Shown here: positions 45,681 through 59,600 of the stretch, one piece after another
Layout of the letters: the number at the start of each line of letters is the position of its first letter
Position numbering within the stretch: the first letter of the stretch is position 1
Source of the DNA: Cucumis sativus
Lineage: Eukaryota > Streptophyta > Magnoliopsida > Cucurbitales > Cucurbitaceae
DNA length: 64,000 nt
Assembly (NCBI RefSeq): GCF_000004075.3
Contig: NC_026655.2
Coordinates: forward strand, 21,437,489 to 21,501,488
Direction: 5' to 3'
Translations under genes and position numbers: made by a program
The notes under the pieces: generated by a model
Seen by the model: the letters and a program-made list of their open reading frames with translations, nothing else
The model's database searches: none
Told to the model about the DNA's origin: nothing

Positions 45681-47040
45681 GTTTGGGTCTTGGAAAGATC
45701 ATAACGAAAATGAAAACCCAACGTGGTGATTGGAGAGAGAGGAGGGAAGAGTCTCGGCTTATACATGGTCGAGCAGTTGTATAGTGTTCTTATTTCCACT
45801 AATGCATACTTAACTTGCTACATGGGAAACAGAAGCAGGGAGCAAGGTTGAAAATGCTACTGCTCTAGTGATTGGGTATAGCTATTTTGTGTTTCAGTTT
45901 TGTAATGCTTTTCTTCTTCTTCTTCTTCTTTATTTTTTCTTCCAGATTTCTGTCAGGTGGGATCTGTGTTATTGAGTTTATTATAAAATGCATAGTTAAT
46001 GAATGAAAAAGGATTTATTCAGTTTAGAGATAAAACTTCGGAAACTGATAGAATATTATCGATTTTCTCTAAACACAAACCACCGAAGGTTCCAGCCAAA
46101 CAGAACCAGTTCTAGCCTAAATCGAGTACGGTTTGGACGATTTTTGCCCGCTATATACAACCATTTGACACTTTGTACACCCATGAGATGTTAACACAAG
46201 AAGAGTTACCACACACACATGTATGAGATCATCTGTTATACAATATTAATACGATCTTATTTTACCCTTTCTTATATCATTGGTTTAATTTAGGCCATTT
46301 ATTTTCAATAAATCTCTTTAGTCTTTATTGCTAGTTCAATTATCTTTGAGTGACTACATATAACGAAAATCCACATCTAAAGTACGAACACTAAAACTAA
46401 ACAATCTCAAATCACAAGGACCAAAATGTTATTTATCTTATCAATATTATTACTATGAAAAATACTTAAAGTGCATGAATTACCCTCACATTATGATTGT
46501 ATTAATTAATCAAAATCTTAAGATAATGTATCGATTGTGGCAGGTTGATGCAAAAAATCGACATTTGAAGGTGAGTGATAAACATGTACGAATTACAATA
46601 GTACTGGCTTATGAGATCAAAGATTCAACAACGTCAAGTTGGTGCACGAAGCTACTTAAAAGGCCATAAGTGTGTTGTAAGCATAACATTAACTCTCATT
46701 TTCGAAGAGGTAATATACAAAAATAAAACACAAAAAATATACATATTCTTAAATTTTGAAGACTTGATGAACGTAACAAATTCTTATTGTTTATTTTTTA
46801 TAATATTTTTTTGAATGATAAAAATGAAATGCAGATAGAGATGAGTGGAAAGGGGTGTATTCAAATATTACTCGAACAAAAAATGTAAGGATAATTATAA
46901 CTTATGATAATTAAGAATTTGACAAATTTAACTATATTTGTAATTTTTTTAGAATATTGTTATATAAGGTTAAATTTGCCGCAATAAAAAATATATAATA
47001 CTCCGGATGGAAGGATTTGAATTATGAAATCGGAAAAGGT
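45681..47040. other. Intergenic between RLCK and FDM genes
   Basis: RLCK 3' region (a cttcttcttctt tract at 45912-45930) and AT-rich DNA. No gene seen. Confidence 0.45.
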
Positions 47041-47255
47041 TGAGTAGTACGGTGGAGGCCCACGACTCTCTGCAGCGCAGAGCCGAAGATCATTCGTTTC
47101 TTTCTTTCTTCACAAGAAAACCCTTTCTCTCCGCCTTCTCTCCGTTTTTCTTTCTCTTCTTCTTCCAATCCTGAATTTTCCTCAGTTCCCGCCTTCTCTA
47201 TCCTTCCCTCCGCCCTCTGAGCCACTGGACACTCGCTGGAAACTCCCTCCGATCG

Positions 47256-47756
47256 GTACGACACTAGCACATGAATCGTTTTACTCTCTGCATACTGCAT
47301 TTTCATATATACTCTATATCTCCCATTTCTCCTTTGTTTGCTGCTTCTCCGTTCCTCTTGCTGTTATACTTTGATTGATCGGAAAATACTAATGAATGGT
47401 GGTAGAACGAACTCATATGGTTTATTATTTCGCGATTGTAAACCCACAACAGAAATATAAGTTTTGGATGCTCAATCTCTATATTGGATGCTTTTCTCTT
47501 ATACTTCTCTCCGTTGATTGGAATGAATCTTTCTGATTTTGAAATACTTACGTTGAACGCCTCCTACTTACAGTTTTTCTGACCGATTATTGAAATGGTC
47601 GGTCGTTATTCTCATCTTGAGTTAGTGTGATCAGTATCACGGTGTTTGATTTTTGAGAAACTATTGGAGTTACGTCGTGTGAGTTGTAAACCCTTTCTTT
47701 CTAATTCGGAACTTTAGTTTGTTACTTTCAAATTGATTATTATCTGATTTTTCTAG
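47256..47756 (+). promoter_or_regulatory. Likely 5'-leader intron of the FDM gene
   Basis: A pyrimidine-rich leader (47095-47250) ends in ccgatcg followed by gtacgac at 47256. A good acceptor ttttctag ends at 47756, seven bases before the ATG at 47764. The T-rich interior supports a leader intron. Confidence 0.5.
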
Positions 47757-47763
47757 GCCCAAG

Positions 47764-50700
47764 ATGTCTGTTGGCTCAAATAGAGAATCTGAGACTGATA
47801 GGTTGAAGAAGTATCAAGAGTTCTATTATGAAGATTTGAAACAGGGTCACATAAGAATTAAAGCTTCTGATTCTAGGTACAGATGTCCATTCTGTCATGA
47901 CAGAAGTGGGAAGGAGGACTTGCAATTTAAGGACCTTCTCCGGCATGCTTCTGGTACAGGGAGAAGCTCACAGAGCTGGAGCACAAAGGAAAAGGCAAAA
48001 CACTTAGCTTTAGAGAGGTATATGAATAAGTATTTTTGTCCTGAGGATAAACGTCAATCTGTCCTTAGTCAGCATCGTGATGACCGTGATCAGCCTCAAG
48101 CTGTCCACAAAAAGCAGCATTATGATCGTGATCAATCACAACCCGTCTACAAGGAGCTGCGTTATAATCATGATCGGCCTCAACTTGTCCATAAGGAGCA
48201 GCATTGGGATAGCAATCAACCTCAACCTATTCCGAAGGACCAAGGGTATGATTGTGATCAACCTCAACCAGTCCTCAAGAAGCTGTGTAATGACCGTGAT
48301 CGACCTCAATCTGTTCTCAAGGAGCAGCATCATGATCGTGATCGACCTCAATCTGTTCTCAAGGAGCAGCATCATGATTGTGACCAACCTCAACCTAAGA
48401 ATAAACTTGAAGTCTGGAACCACTTTCATCTAGAGGATCAACCTCAACCTGTCCGCAACAAGCAGTGTTATGATCATGATCATGATCAGTTCTTTGTCTG
48501 GCCTTGGATGGCTATTGTGGCAAACATACAAACTGAGATACATGCTGGACGACATGTTGGGGACAGTGGTTCCAAACTTAGAGATGAATTTGTGAGACAA
48601 GGTTTCAATGCTTTGAAGGTTCATCCTTTGTGGAACCGCTTTGGTCATTCTGGATATGCAATTGTTGAGTTTAACAAGGACTGGGATGGCTTTAGAAATG
48701 CCATATTGTTTGAAAAAAGCTTTGAAATCAACCATCATGGGAAGAAGGACTTGAATGGTTCAAGGAACCGGGGAAAGGAATTGTATGGTTGGGTGGCAAG
48801 GGATGATGATTTCTATTCAAAAAGTCTATTTGGAGATTATCTGAGGAAGAATGGGGACCTGAAAACTGTATCGGGTAAAGAGGCTGAAGATAACAGTAAA
48901 GCATCAAAGCTTGTTTCAAACTTGGCCAATACACTGGAAACTAAAAATCTACATCTTAAAGAGATCACTCACAAGGTTCAAGAGACTAACGCATCCTTGA
49001 ATAATATGATGGAACAAATGGACGAGACCGTTAAAATTTACAATGATAGTAAGATTTTATTTTCCTTGGTAGATGATAGTGTCAATTGTCAAAGCACACA
49101 ATTGTTCCCTTCTTAGCAATTGTATCTTTCCATAACTTACTTTCTCTTTATTTCATCTCTAGAAATTAGAAGATTGCAGCAGGATGCACGGGATCATTTC
49201 AAACATATTGTCTCAGAACATGAAAAGGTTAAACTACAAATAGAGGATCAGAAGAAGGAACTTAAGCAACGTGAACATCAACTGCTTGATCGTGAGGCTC
49301 AAAATGAGAATGAGAGAAGAAAGTTGCATAAAGAGAAGAAAATGGTACTTAAACTTCTGTTTTGCCTCGTGTTGAAAAGTTTTCTTAGAATCATTTGCGT
49401 CCTTCAGTTCTTGAGCTCTTACCCTTCAAAGATGTGTATTTTGTAGGAGCATGAGAGTGTAAAGTATATATCTTCTTGACAGGGAACAAAAAGTTTTAAG
49501 TTGCTAAGATATTCTTTTTTTTTTTTTATCAGAATGAAAGGGCCACTTTGGAGCAAAAGAAGGCAGAAGATGAAGTCTTGCACTTAGCAGGGGAACAACA
49601 AGTGTGCATCATATTTATTATTTATTTCTTTTGGTCTTTCTTTGACTCTATCATGCTTTAATTGTAGAGAGTTGAACTTTATTCTTATTCTTGGGCGAGC
49701 AAGAAAACTCATAGAAATAAATAATAAGCTTTTTGGGTTGGTAATTTAGACTAATTTGTGATGAATGTAGTGTTTATAATTCCTTGTCATTGCAGAAAGA
49801 GAAGGAAAAGCTTCACAAAAGAATCATAGAGTTGGAACAGAAGCTTGATGCAAGACAAGCGTTAGAGTTGGAAATTGAAAGGTTGAAAGGTTCGTTAAAA
49901 GTCATGAAACATATGCGTGAGGATGGAGATGACGTTGCCAAGAAAAAAATGGACCAGATGGTACAAGATTTGGATGAGAAGAAAGAAGAACTTGAATACT
50001 TTCAAAACATCAATCAAAGCCTTATAATCAAAGAGCGTAGATCCAATGACGAAGTTCAAGATGCACGCAAAGAATTGATTAATGTATTTATTTGCGATTT
50101 TGAATTTTCCTATTGATTTCTTGTTTTTGCCTAGTGAAATACATCAACTTTTTAATTACATTGCCAATATTGATACTGTCTTATGGATAATGTGTTCATC
50201 TCTTGTAATTTAATTCCTTTATTCATAGGTGTATGGCGGTTCATCGACCCGAGCCTTTATTAGTGTCAAGAGAATGGGAGATCTTGACAGCAAACCATTC
50301 TGCACAGCCACAAAGTTGAATTATGCCAAGGATGAAGCAGATGCTAAAGCACTAGGGTTGTGCTCACAGTGGGAGGACCAGCTTCGTGACTCTAGCTGGC
50401 ATCCTTTCAGGATTATAGTGGACGATGCAGGACAAGCTAAGGTATGCATCTAAAAATAAGATGTCTACGTTTTTTCCTTTTGATTTTTTTTTTTTTATTT
50501 TTCGGATTTAAAAGTGTCAATCACCCATCAACATATATTCAAATTGGATGGAATATGAAAAGAAACATTTAGTTTGATAACAATTTTATCTCTGGTTTTC
50601 TGTTTTTGAATATTAAGTTTATAGCATTCACGTTCATTGTTAAATTTAAAAAATAACACAGGTTTCAAAACAAATGACAGGTTTATGAAACTGTGCATTT

Positions 50701-51149
50701 ATATATCATACATATTAAATGAGGTTATGATTTTGGAAGTAGATAAAAAAACAAAGAAAAAAAAATTGAGTAATTAATCACATTTTACTAAAAACAGGAA
50801 AATGTTGCATTTATTTCTGATTGATTGGGGAAGTGTGGATTTGCCCTCTTTCATTTCTTATGATTTTGGGATTGGATAGATATCTTTGTCCAATGGTTTA
50901 TATCATGACTCTGTTCAGGAAATTATTGATGAAAATGATGAGATATTAAAGAATTTGAAGAATGAGTATGGAGATGAAGTTCACAAGGCTGTTGTCACAG
51001 CTTTGATGGAAATGAATGAATATAACCCAAGTGGTAGATACATAGTACCGGAGCTATGGAACTTTAAAGAGGATAGAAAAGCGACATTAAAGGAAGGAGT
51101 AGCTCATATACTTAAGCAATGGAAGCTCCACAAAAAAAGGAAAACCTGA
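47764..51149 (+). CDS. FDM-type protein of RNA-directed DNA methylation (zf-XS, XS, coiled coil, XH)
   Basis: Six exons: 47764-49048, 49163-49344, 49533-49601, 49796-50083, 50229-50441, 50919-51149; 755 residues. zf-XS at 41-82 (CPFCHDRSGKEDLQFKDLLR, with HASG); XS domain about 243-360 (FFVWPWMAIVANI, GSKLRDEF, GHSGYAIVEFNKDW, HHGKKDL); long coiled coil about 380-615; XH domain about 620-755 (VKRMGDLDSKPF, WEDQLRDSSWHPFRI, DENDEILKNLKNEYG, NPSGRYIVPELWNF). This is the FDM1-5/IDN2/SGS3-related architecture: the XS domain binds dsRNA ends and the XH domain dimerises, acting after Pol V in de novo methylation. Between zf-XS and XS lies an unusual 14-residue tandem repeat (residues 107 to about 242), making it longer than typical FDM proteins of 630-650 residues. 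Confidence 0.94.
48082..48490 (+). repeat. 42-bp coding tandem repeat in the FDM gene
   Basis: About seven complete 42-base units and two degenerate ones encode the 14-residue unit DRDxPQxVxKEQHH. Two adjacent units at about 48292-48375 are almost identical (DRDRPQSVLKEQHH twice), which suggests ongoing slippage or unequal exchange. All units preserve the frame. Confidence 0.93.
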
Positions 51150-54100
51150 AGCCAAACTGGTAAGTTCTCTTCTCTCATTACTCATTACTCATTACTCATT
51201 GCTTCATGATTGATGTCAGCTTCTGATTTAGGTGATAGGGAATCATTAGAAGGGAATGGTGTTTTTTTTTTACTTTTGTTCTTTCAATTTTTGTGAACAC
51301 ACTCACCGCTAAGGTCAGATGTAGATTTTAACTTCTAACCCCAAGGAAAGGAATAGATGCCTTAACCATTGAACTTTCCGGTCAAAATTTTGTTAGACAT
51401 TTTCTATATTAGTAACTATAGAATCTCAAACTTCTGAAGTGATTTCATGAATGGATTTGTCATGATATCCAATTTGTATTAGGATGGTTAGAAATCAGAT
51501 ACTGTCAAGGGCATTCATCATCATTTTAGAACTCATCTTTCTTCCTTTTTTAACAAATGAAGAAACAATTAGATTAGTTTTATATTTGTTACAGTTTCTA
51601 TATTGGTGATAAAAGTAAATGTTTCAATGCAATATCTTAATTTTGTGGACCTAATTTGTGGACGAAGTTTTCCTTTGGTCTATGTAGTTTTAGAAGTTTT
51701 AATTTGGTTTGTATAGTTTAGCCAAACTTCACATATTGTTTTTAGGACAGATATTGACCATTTTTATGTTTCACTCTCTTTATTTGGGTAACTATGATAG
51801 TTGACTATAGGGTATTGGTTTAGAGATGAGTTAGAAATAATTAGCATAATAAAGTAGAAACAAAGTTCAACCTAAAAGAAAATGTTGAAGAGAATTATTC
51901 GTATAGTTGTAGGTGGTAGAAGTTACAAAAATCTTTGAAGTTTAACAGTTAAAATAAAATTAAAGATAAATTGAAAAATTTTAGGAAACTTAATCCTAGT
52001 TGCATCCCTACAATTGTTTTTTATTTTGTTAAAAAAAAATTGGGGGAAAGCTTTGATTCTCACACTCTTTAGAATCTTTACTTTCCCCCTGTTTTGTATA
52101 AATTGCATCCTTTACAATTGCTTTTACTCATCTAAATCCCTTTTTCTTTATATTCTAACTTTTTACTATTGAAAAATTAACTGTGGTAGTTTATAAGAAG
52201 ATTGAAATTAAATTATTTCACATAAACTACGAAAATATGATTTGATATGAAGTATCGAAAACAGTGATAAACAAATGTTTCTTTCTAAATTTTGTTCTTT
52301 AGTGTTCCCTGTATTATTAATACGAAACTAACTCAACCAATATAAAATATATAATTTTAAGTAATTTTTTTAAGAAAATATATGTATAGAAGAATTTTAT
52401 AAATGGAAAAAGCAAGGTCCACAATAAAAAATATTGAAAATACGTCCGTTAACACGCGATTAATTGACATTTGTGCTTGTAATATATTTGGTATAAGATT
52501 ATTTAGATTTGGCTATTCTTTCTTGCTATCAAATTTTTTTTAAGATTCTTTGATAGACGAGTCAAATCTAAACAATAAAATATCGAAAGTAAAATTTAAA
52601 TGGTTTTTTTCATAAGATTTAACAGTATTTCTTACTTTATATATCAACAAATTGATTTGATATAAATTGTTTGATAATATTATTAAAATTAAGTCATCAC
52701 GTCGAGATAAGAAGTGACGTCAAATTGTGATGAGACATTTTATGATGAGAATTAAATTGTTATGAATTTTGAGACGAAAACCATTAAAGATATATAGACT
52801 TAATTGTTACTTAACATAAAAAGTCTACTGACTAAAACTTCAAAACTAATTTCCCTTTTCATACAAAGTTAAAAATTGAAAATAGTTATAAACCTAAGCT
52901 ACTTCTTACCTAAATAATTGAGAGAGGGTAATCAAATTTTTTAAGAAAAAACACTGATTAGTCCTTATCAATTTGAGTTGTCTGTCTATAAGTAGTTGTA
53001 GATTTCCTCACAAGTTTGGATTTATAAAATCTATTTAAAATTCCTTAAAAATAAAATCCCTTTAACCATTTTCCACCTTCAAAATAACAACACAAAGCTC
53101 AAAATAATTTAGGTTGGTATCCAAAGCACTTTTTGTAATTTTGCTTCATTTGCCTTTGAGAATCCAAAGACCCTTCATTTTTTCCCCCAAAGTGAAGTGA
53201 AAATAATAATAATAAAATTAAATTAAAAAGTGGGATTTAACAATTGCTTCTCCCCCACCCATGTGCTTTGCTGGCTTGATGTGATATATTCATGTGATTC
53301 AATTAATAGGGAAAAGAAATTTGTCACTCTACCCATATATATATATATATAATAATTTCAACCCTATGCCTAAATTTTCATTTCCATAATTCAACGTTCC
53401 ATCCAATATTACCGTCGTATCACTATTTTCATTCATAATTTATTAAGACAATAAATATTATTAATTTTAAAATAAAGATAACACTATAACTTTTTCTATA
53501 TCAAATTAAAGTATGTCTTTAAAAGGTTTTAGTTAGGCAAAAAAAAAAACTTTTTGATGTGTTTCTATTCAATCTCAACTTTGATAATGATTTTTAAAAT
53601 ATTGATATAGTATATATTTATTAGTCTATTTAACTATTTTCGTATGGTATGAATTTCGACCCTTATTTATTGATTTGGTAATAATATTGGAGACTATATT
53701 TATTTTAATGTATGCTGATACTTTTATACTTTTAATTTTGTTTTTATTGAACAAATAAAGAAATGTTTTGTGGATAGTTAAATAGTTTTGGAAGGATTCA
53801 AATTTTCAATTACCTTTGTTTATAAAAATAATAGGAACAATTAATTATTGAGTATTATTGAATAATCAATGAATTACTACTACTACTAATAATGATGATT
53901 AAATAATGTTAATTTTAATTAATGTGTGGTATTATTAATAAATAGTGTTAGTTCTAATTAATGGTGGGTTACACATTTGAGTATCAAACACAATACCTTT
54001 TTCTTTAATATCTAATTAATTGGTTGAATAAAATTAAATTCTTTTTCATGAGTGGAAATCTTGAAAACTATCCACTCTCTTTAATTATGTATGATTAGAT

Positions 54101-55198
54101 TTTGAGGGCCTTTAATTACATGGTTTATTATAAAGTTTAATTAACTTATCTTTAATAAAATAGTAATCTTATTATTTAATGAACTTTAGGATGAATTTAA
54201 TAAAATTATAAAAAGTATAGAATATAAGAATGAATACATTCCAAAAAAAGAAAAAGTGCTACTGAAAAATAAATATCAATTATATTTTTACTACATTTTA
54301 TGTTTTCAAGCATTTTTGCTGAACAATCATAAATAATTATTTATTATTTTAGAAGAAAATGACATATGAGATACTGCTATATTTATAAATATTTTGGATG
54401 ATACCAGGTATTGCTATCTTTATAAATATTTTGGATGATTTTGTTGTAATTTGTATAAAAGTTGCTTAAAAATATTTTATAAAATACTAAAATACAAGAG
54501 AAAAAAAATGTAAACTTAAAAATCAACCTAAAACTTTGTGAGGTTAAAATATGTTGTTTTAGTATCTAAGAAACAATAAATAAACAAATAAATTTGCTAT
54601 CAATTTTCATTATTTTGCTATTAATTTTCATTATGGTAATAAATTTTCATCACATCTAATACAAACGACTTTAGCAACCACTTTAAGTGCGCTGACAAGT
54701 AACACTTAATTAATTATCACACATTTCAAATGACATTATTACAAAAAAAAAAAAGGTATTAACATTAAAAAATAAATTTAAACTTTCACTTGTTGTATTA
54801 AAAACAACAATAAATTTTGATGGTTACATAATACAACAAAGTAAATACTTAGAGAAAAATGCAATAAATTAGTAATTACTAATATATATATATAAAATAG
54901 CAAAAATAAATTTGGGCAGTATTCAATTGTACTACATAATTAAATAAAAGTGCTAACACATTAATATAAATAAATATAAATATTAATATTAATATTAATA
55001 TTTAATATTTAATATTTAATAGTAATAAAAATAAAAACATTATATTAGAAAATTATAATATTGATAATAATAATAATAATAATAATGTAGGACTGTGGGC
55101 CACACTTTTGTTCAGCCACGTCAGCCCTAAAATATTTACTTTGATAGTCAAAAACTTGAGGAGGCCACGTCATAATCTGAATCCTCTTTGGTTGTGAT
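51150..55198. other. AT-rich intergenic stretch (4.0 kb)
   Basis: No gene recognised. It has actcattactcatt (about 51175-51200), a TA tract near 53335-53352, a near-perfect duplication of tatttataaatattttggat (54381 and 54420), a taatattaatatt/tttaatatttaat array at about 54975-55022, and (TAA)n at 55062-55087. Confidence 0.5.
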
Positions 55199-56661
55199 TC
55201 AAACCCTAAAATTCTTGCCGGTGAAGGTTTGGCCGAACTGCCAATCAGAGGGTGCGACGTTGATGGAGGTGGAGGTCCGTCTGTCACTGCCGGTGACTCT
55301 AAAAGACAAGGCCTGACCCACTAAAACGGCGTTTGACTGCCAGTTTTGACCCCAGTTACGGCTCATGCTCATCCACCCGGTTCGCGTGCCTTTCACGCTC
55401 ACCTTCACGATATCTCCTGCACCCGCCACGTTGGTCACTAAGACCAAGTTGAAGTATCTGAACCCGTGGATTGTGAACCGGATCCCTCCCGGTTTACGAC
55501 ATCCCACTCTGCCACCCACACGCTTTTCAAATTATTACTTACACAATTTTATTTCTTTTCTTTCTTAAATTGTTCCATCTACTCAATTTATTAATTTTAT
55601 TACACAAACTTTTTACTTTTTTTTCTTTCTACTTTCAAATTTTACAACTAATATCAAATTTCTCACTTCTATATGAATATTTTTAAATAATTGCAATCAA
55701 ATTTGTAAGATGCATAGTCCCAACTAATTCATATTTAGACCAAGAAAATAAACTTTCGTATTTTTCCCTTCTGCCGACTTCTTTTTTTTTTTTTTTTTTG
55801 TAAATAGTTGGGTTTTTTTTTATTATTGAAAGGAAACAAAAAAAGAAACCCTTTTTAATTTTCCTTGAAATTAATAAACATTTTTAAAACACAACAAAGA
55901 AACTATCTATAAACAAGAAAATTAATTTAGAATTTAAGAAAGAAAATCCAAACATTTAGTTTAATTAAAGAAAGAGATAATCTTTTGAAAAAATAATATA
56001 TAAATAAAACATAAAAAGGTTAGAACAGAAGGAGTAAAATGGTTATTTGAACAGAAAATGAATGAGAAAACAGGGGAGGAAGAAAGAGGCTGACCGGCGG
56101 TAGGCGACGGGAACTATTCCGGCGCGATACTCAGCAATCTTGAGAAACATAGGCATAGCCAAATCGAAATGCGGGCGAGGAGGATTACACCACCCGCCAT
56201 TATCACTGGGCAAAGCAAAGTTGGGAGGGCAGAAATTAGTAGCCGTAATAACAATCGACGGGCTGCCGGAATGGCACCATCTTGGGTCATTCGCACATTT
56301 AATTTCGAAACAAGCACCACAGCTCAGCCCATTGTTGAACAGCGCCGTACTCAACGCCGCCGTGTTCACTCCATACCCCTGGCTGTACAAATTCCCATAC
56401 CCACAAGCTCCACCTACACACAGAAAAAGAAAAACCCAAAAATTTAAAAATTGAAGTCTACAATTACCCATTTCCATTTTAATCTCTTTCTTTTCAATTT
56501 TCCAACCTACCCATTGTGCCGGAGGCGTCAGAGCCGCCGTAGAACGTGGCGTGGGCACTCTCCCATGGACCGCCGGAGTAGATGCCAGGAATTCTGGCGG
56601 CAGCCGGCCACATTGTTGAAATGAGAGATGCAATGCAGAGGAGAATGGCGGTTTTAGGCAT
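55199..56661 (-). CDS. EXPA: Alpha-expansin
   Basis: Exons 56511-56661, 56095-56413 and 55199-55508 encode 259 residues. Signal peptide about 1-22 ([20 protein letters not shown]). The first domain (GH45-like fold) has the alpha-expansin start [36 protein letters not shown], the Cys-rich region [14 protein letters not shown] and the HFD motif in [11 protein letters not shown]. The second domain (CBM63-like, about 165-259) has the [15 protein letters not shown] start and conserved aromatic residues ([20 protein letters not shown]). Expansins are secreted and loosen cell walls at acid pH without hydrolysis. Intron positions are those usual for EXPA genes. The second intron's donor reads GTCAGC, weaker than consensus, but the frame across it (CG|A, Arg) is right. 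Confidence 0.95.
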
Positions 56662-59600
56662 TTTTGTAGGTTTAATAACTGAAAAGAGAGAGGAAAGTGA
56701 GTGGAATTGGGCATTTGGAGAAGAAGGGATGAGGCAGTACTTATGGAGCACAAGAACCTTTTTCTCAATTTACTCTTATACCCTCCATTTAATGTAGAAT
56801 CTTTTTTGTGTTTGTGTGTGAAACTAGTTTAAGGATTTTTGGGTTTTTTTTTTTCCCACTTATTTTGTTTCAATAACAAAAAAAAGTGGGAAAAAAAGGG
56901 GTAATTTGATTTGGGATTTTGAAAATTTTAATTTAGTAGATGGAGGCCAATGTGGAGAATGGATTAAACAAAAATCGAAAGCTTAAAATATATATATATA
57001 TTTAAGGTCTCCTAATGATTTGAAATCAACTTTCATGTGTAACATTTAATACTATGGTTTTGTAGAATTTGTAGCAATTTAACTGAGGTTAAATTAAAAT
57101 TAAAATTTAAGTTCTCCCTTAATTATATTTTACAAAAGTGATTTTAACCATTTCAAACATCCATTAAACAACCGAATTTATAGTTTAATATTTTATTAAT
57201 CATTTATATGAAATATTTGTATATATTAGCGTGGAGTATTATGATATAATTTTTAGACAATGACATAGTACATATAATTTTGAAATATATTATTGAACTT
57301 CGATAAATTTATTGAAGAAAAACCCTAGGCTTAGTCATTACTATGAAGGACCAAGCAAGGGCCCCGGTGTTGAGACCCTAACCATGCATGCTAAGAACTA
57401 AAATTATGGGTAAGATGTTGCTCAGATCGTACCAAAACAAATTAAAGCGAGATGAAAAGGAAACGATGTCAAAATGCATGATGTGACAAAAAAATTGCAT
57501 ACATTTAGTATATGCAAAACAATATTGTTACACTAAGACCCACGCAGCATAATTGATATGTGAAGTTGAAGCAAACACTCTTAATATAAAGAATAATAGA
57601 CACGCTTAGTATGAAGAATGTTTGTCAATCTGACGTACGAATAACACAAACGTGTGTGATTGAATAAACATGTAGTCATGAATATGAAAATTTTCACAGT
57701 TATGTTTAACATACTTTGTTTCTCTTTTTCATACTTAATAAAATGTATGAACAATTTACTTTTATCATCATACCCAAATTTGCAATAACTAGATTATAGC
57801 AAATTATAGCAAACATTGAATAAAGTTCTGTAGAGAGCTTAATTAGCAAAAAAAAAAAAAAAAAAAAAGAGTTGGATAACCTAATTAAATAATTGTTAGT
57901 ATACTTTTTATTTTGTCAAAAGAATTATGATACTTAGTCTAATAAAAGTAGACTGTTCCCAATTAAGTTTATTGTGTCACATAAATTCTTTTCATCACAA
58001 ATGAAACAAATCTAAAAGCTTAGAAACATTAGGGGAATGTGGTTTAAGGAAGTTTCAAAATTGTATAAATGAGTGTTTAAGCGAGTAAACTTAATAAAAT
58101 GTTTGAGTATTTATTAGCCCCTGGTTTTGTATGTATATATATTTGTCTTTTAGAACAGATAAGCGTTACTTATATAATTGAGTAGGACGTTATCATAAAC
58201 GGTTAGAGATAATTGATTGTCATCATAAACTTCCTTTTGTTACCATATTAATCATGTGAGCCTCGCTACCAATTAAGTTCTTTAATTATTGAGGCAAAAC
58301 ACAATTTGTCGAGCTTAGCTTACAATTGTTTGTCGAGCTTAGCTTACAATTTGATTACATGAATGCCACAATATATCATGAATTTCATGAGTGAGTACTC
58401 AGACTTGAGGTGTAATATTTCATGTTGGAATTGAATTGACATGCGTTATAGCTTTTCTTTTACCAAGTTCATGGTTTCCTTCATGTCTAAGTAATTTTAA
58501 AGTGTACTTATCAATTGTTTTTAAAGGGTAAACTAATTCAAATATTAGTCAGTACCTATCGTTCACATATTTAATAGAATATTCTTATTAATAATATATA
58601 TTTGAAAAAATAAGATTATATTTGGTTTGTGACTAAAAAATAATAAATTTTGTGAACTCCAAAATAATTTTTGTTAGTATATATATTAATTTTAAATCTT
58701 TTCTAACATTACTTTCACGATATAATTTCAATTCATTTAGGTATATTTTTTTTATATATATATATATATAGATTTTTTAAAACATAAAAATAGAAATAAG
58801 TAAGATGGAGAGGAAGCCTAAATTCTCTAATCTGTTAGATTGAAAGAGTTGAATTTTCAAATTCACCAAATTTGCTTCAAAAATATGTTCCCCGAAATCC
58901 TTTATTTAAAATATATAGAGTAAACCTAAACAAACTTATAATATTTTCACAGATTTTTCTTAAATTTTAATATTTTTTATTAGAAAAAACTTATAATATT
59001 GACTATATATATATATATATATGATAAAATGGAATCCAGCTATGCATATGTGTGTATATATATTGTGAAGTTCTTACGTTCTCTGTCTTACGTGTCAACG
59101 CGTTTCCTCGGGTAAATATTCTTTCTTTTTCACTTTATTTATTACCTCTTCTTTTCTTTTTTCTTTTTCCCTATTTTCATTTCATCCATATTTTCCAATT
59201 TCTCCAACCATTTTTATATTTACATCCTTTTATTTTACATAAATCCAATATTTCTAAACTTTTTCATCTCTATTTTCCTTTTTATTTGTGCTTTGTAATA
59301 TATATACATATATAGACCATTATTATATTTAATTTAAATAATAAATATCTTTTAACCTTTTTTTGAAAAAATGTTATTATTTATTTTGAAAAAGTATTTA
59401 CAATGACAGTTTAGAATAGGTTTTATAAATCATGAGAATGAAAGTATATATATGATCATTAAACACATTTATTTATTTTTAATCAATCTTGCTACTTACT
59501 TAAAGTGTAGTTAAGATTTTTTTGAAAAATTATAATCACTTTTAATGCAAGAGCATTTGAAAGAATCTATTAGTTTCCACAAGACTTCTTGTAAATTAGA

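Noticed and set aside
48077-48433. 118-codon repetitive frame and its antisense partner at 48136-48429
   Set aside because: Shadows of the 42-base repeat in the FDM coding sequence.
56043-56768. 241-codon minus-strand frame over the expansin locus
   Set aside because: Starts upstream of the expansin start in another frame and reads through intron 1. The spliced model gives a complete expansin.
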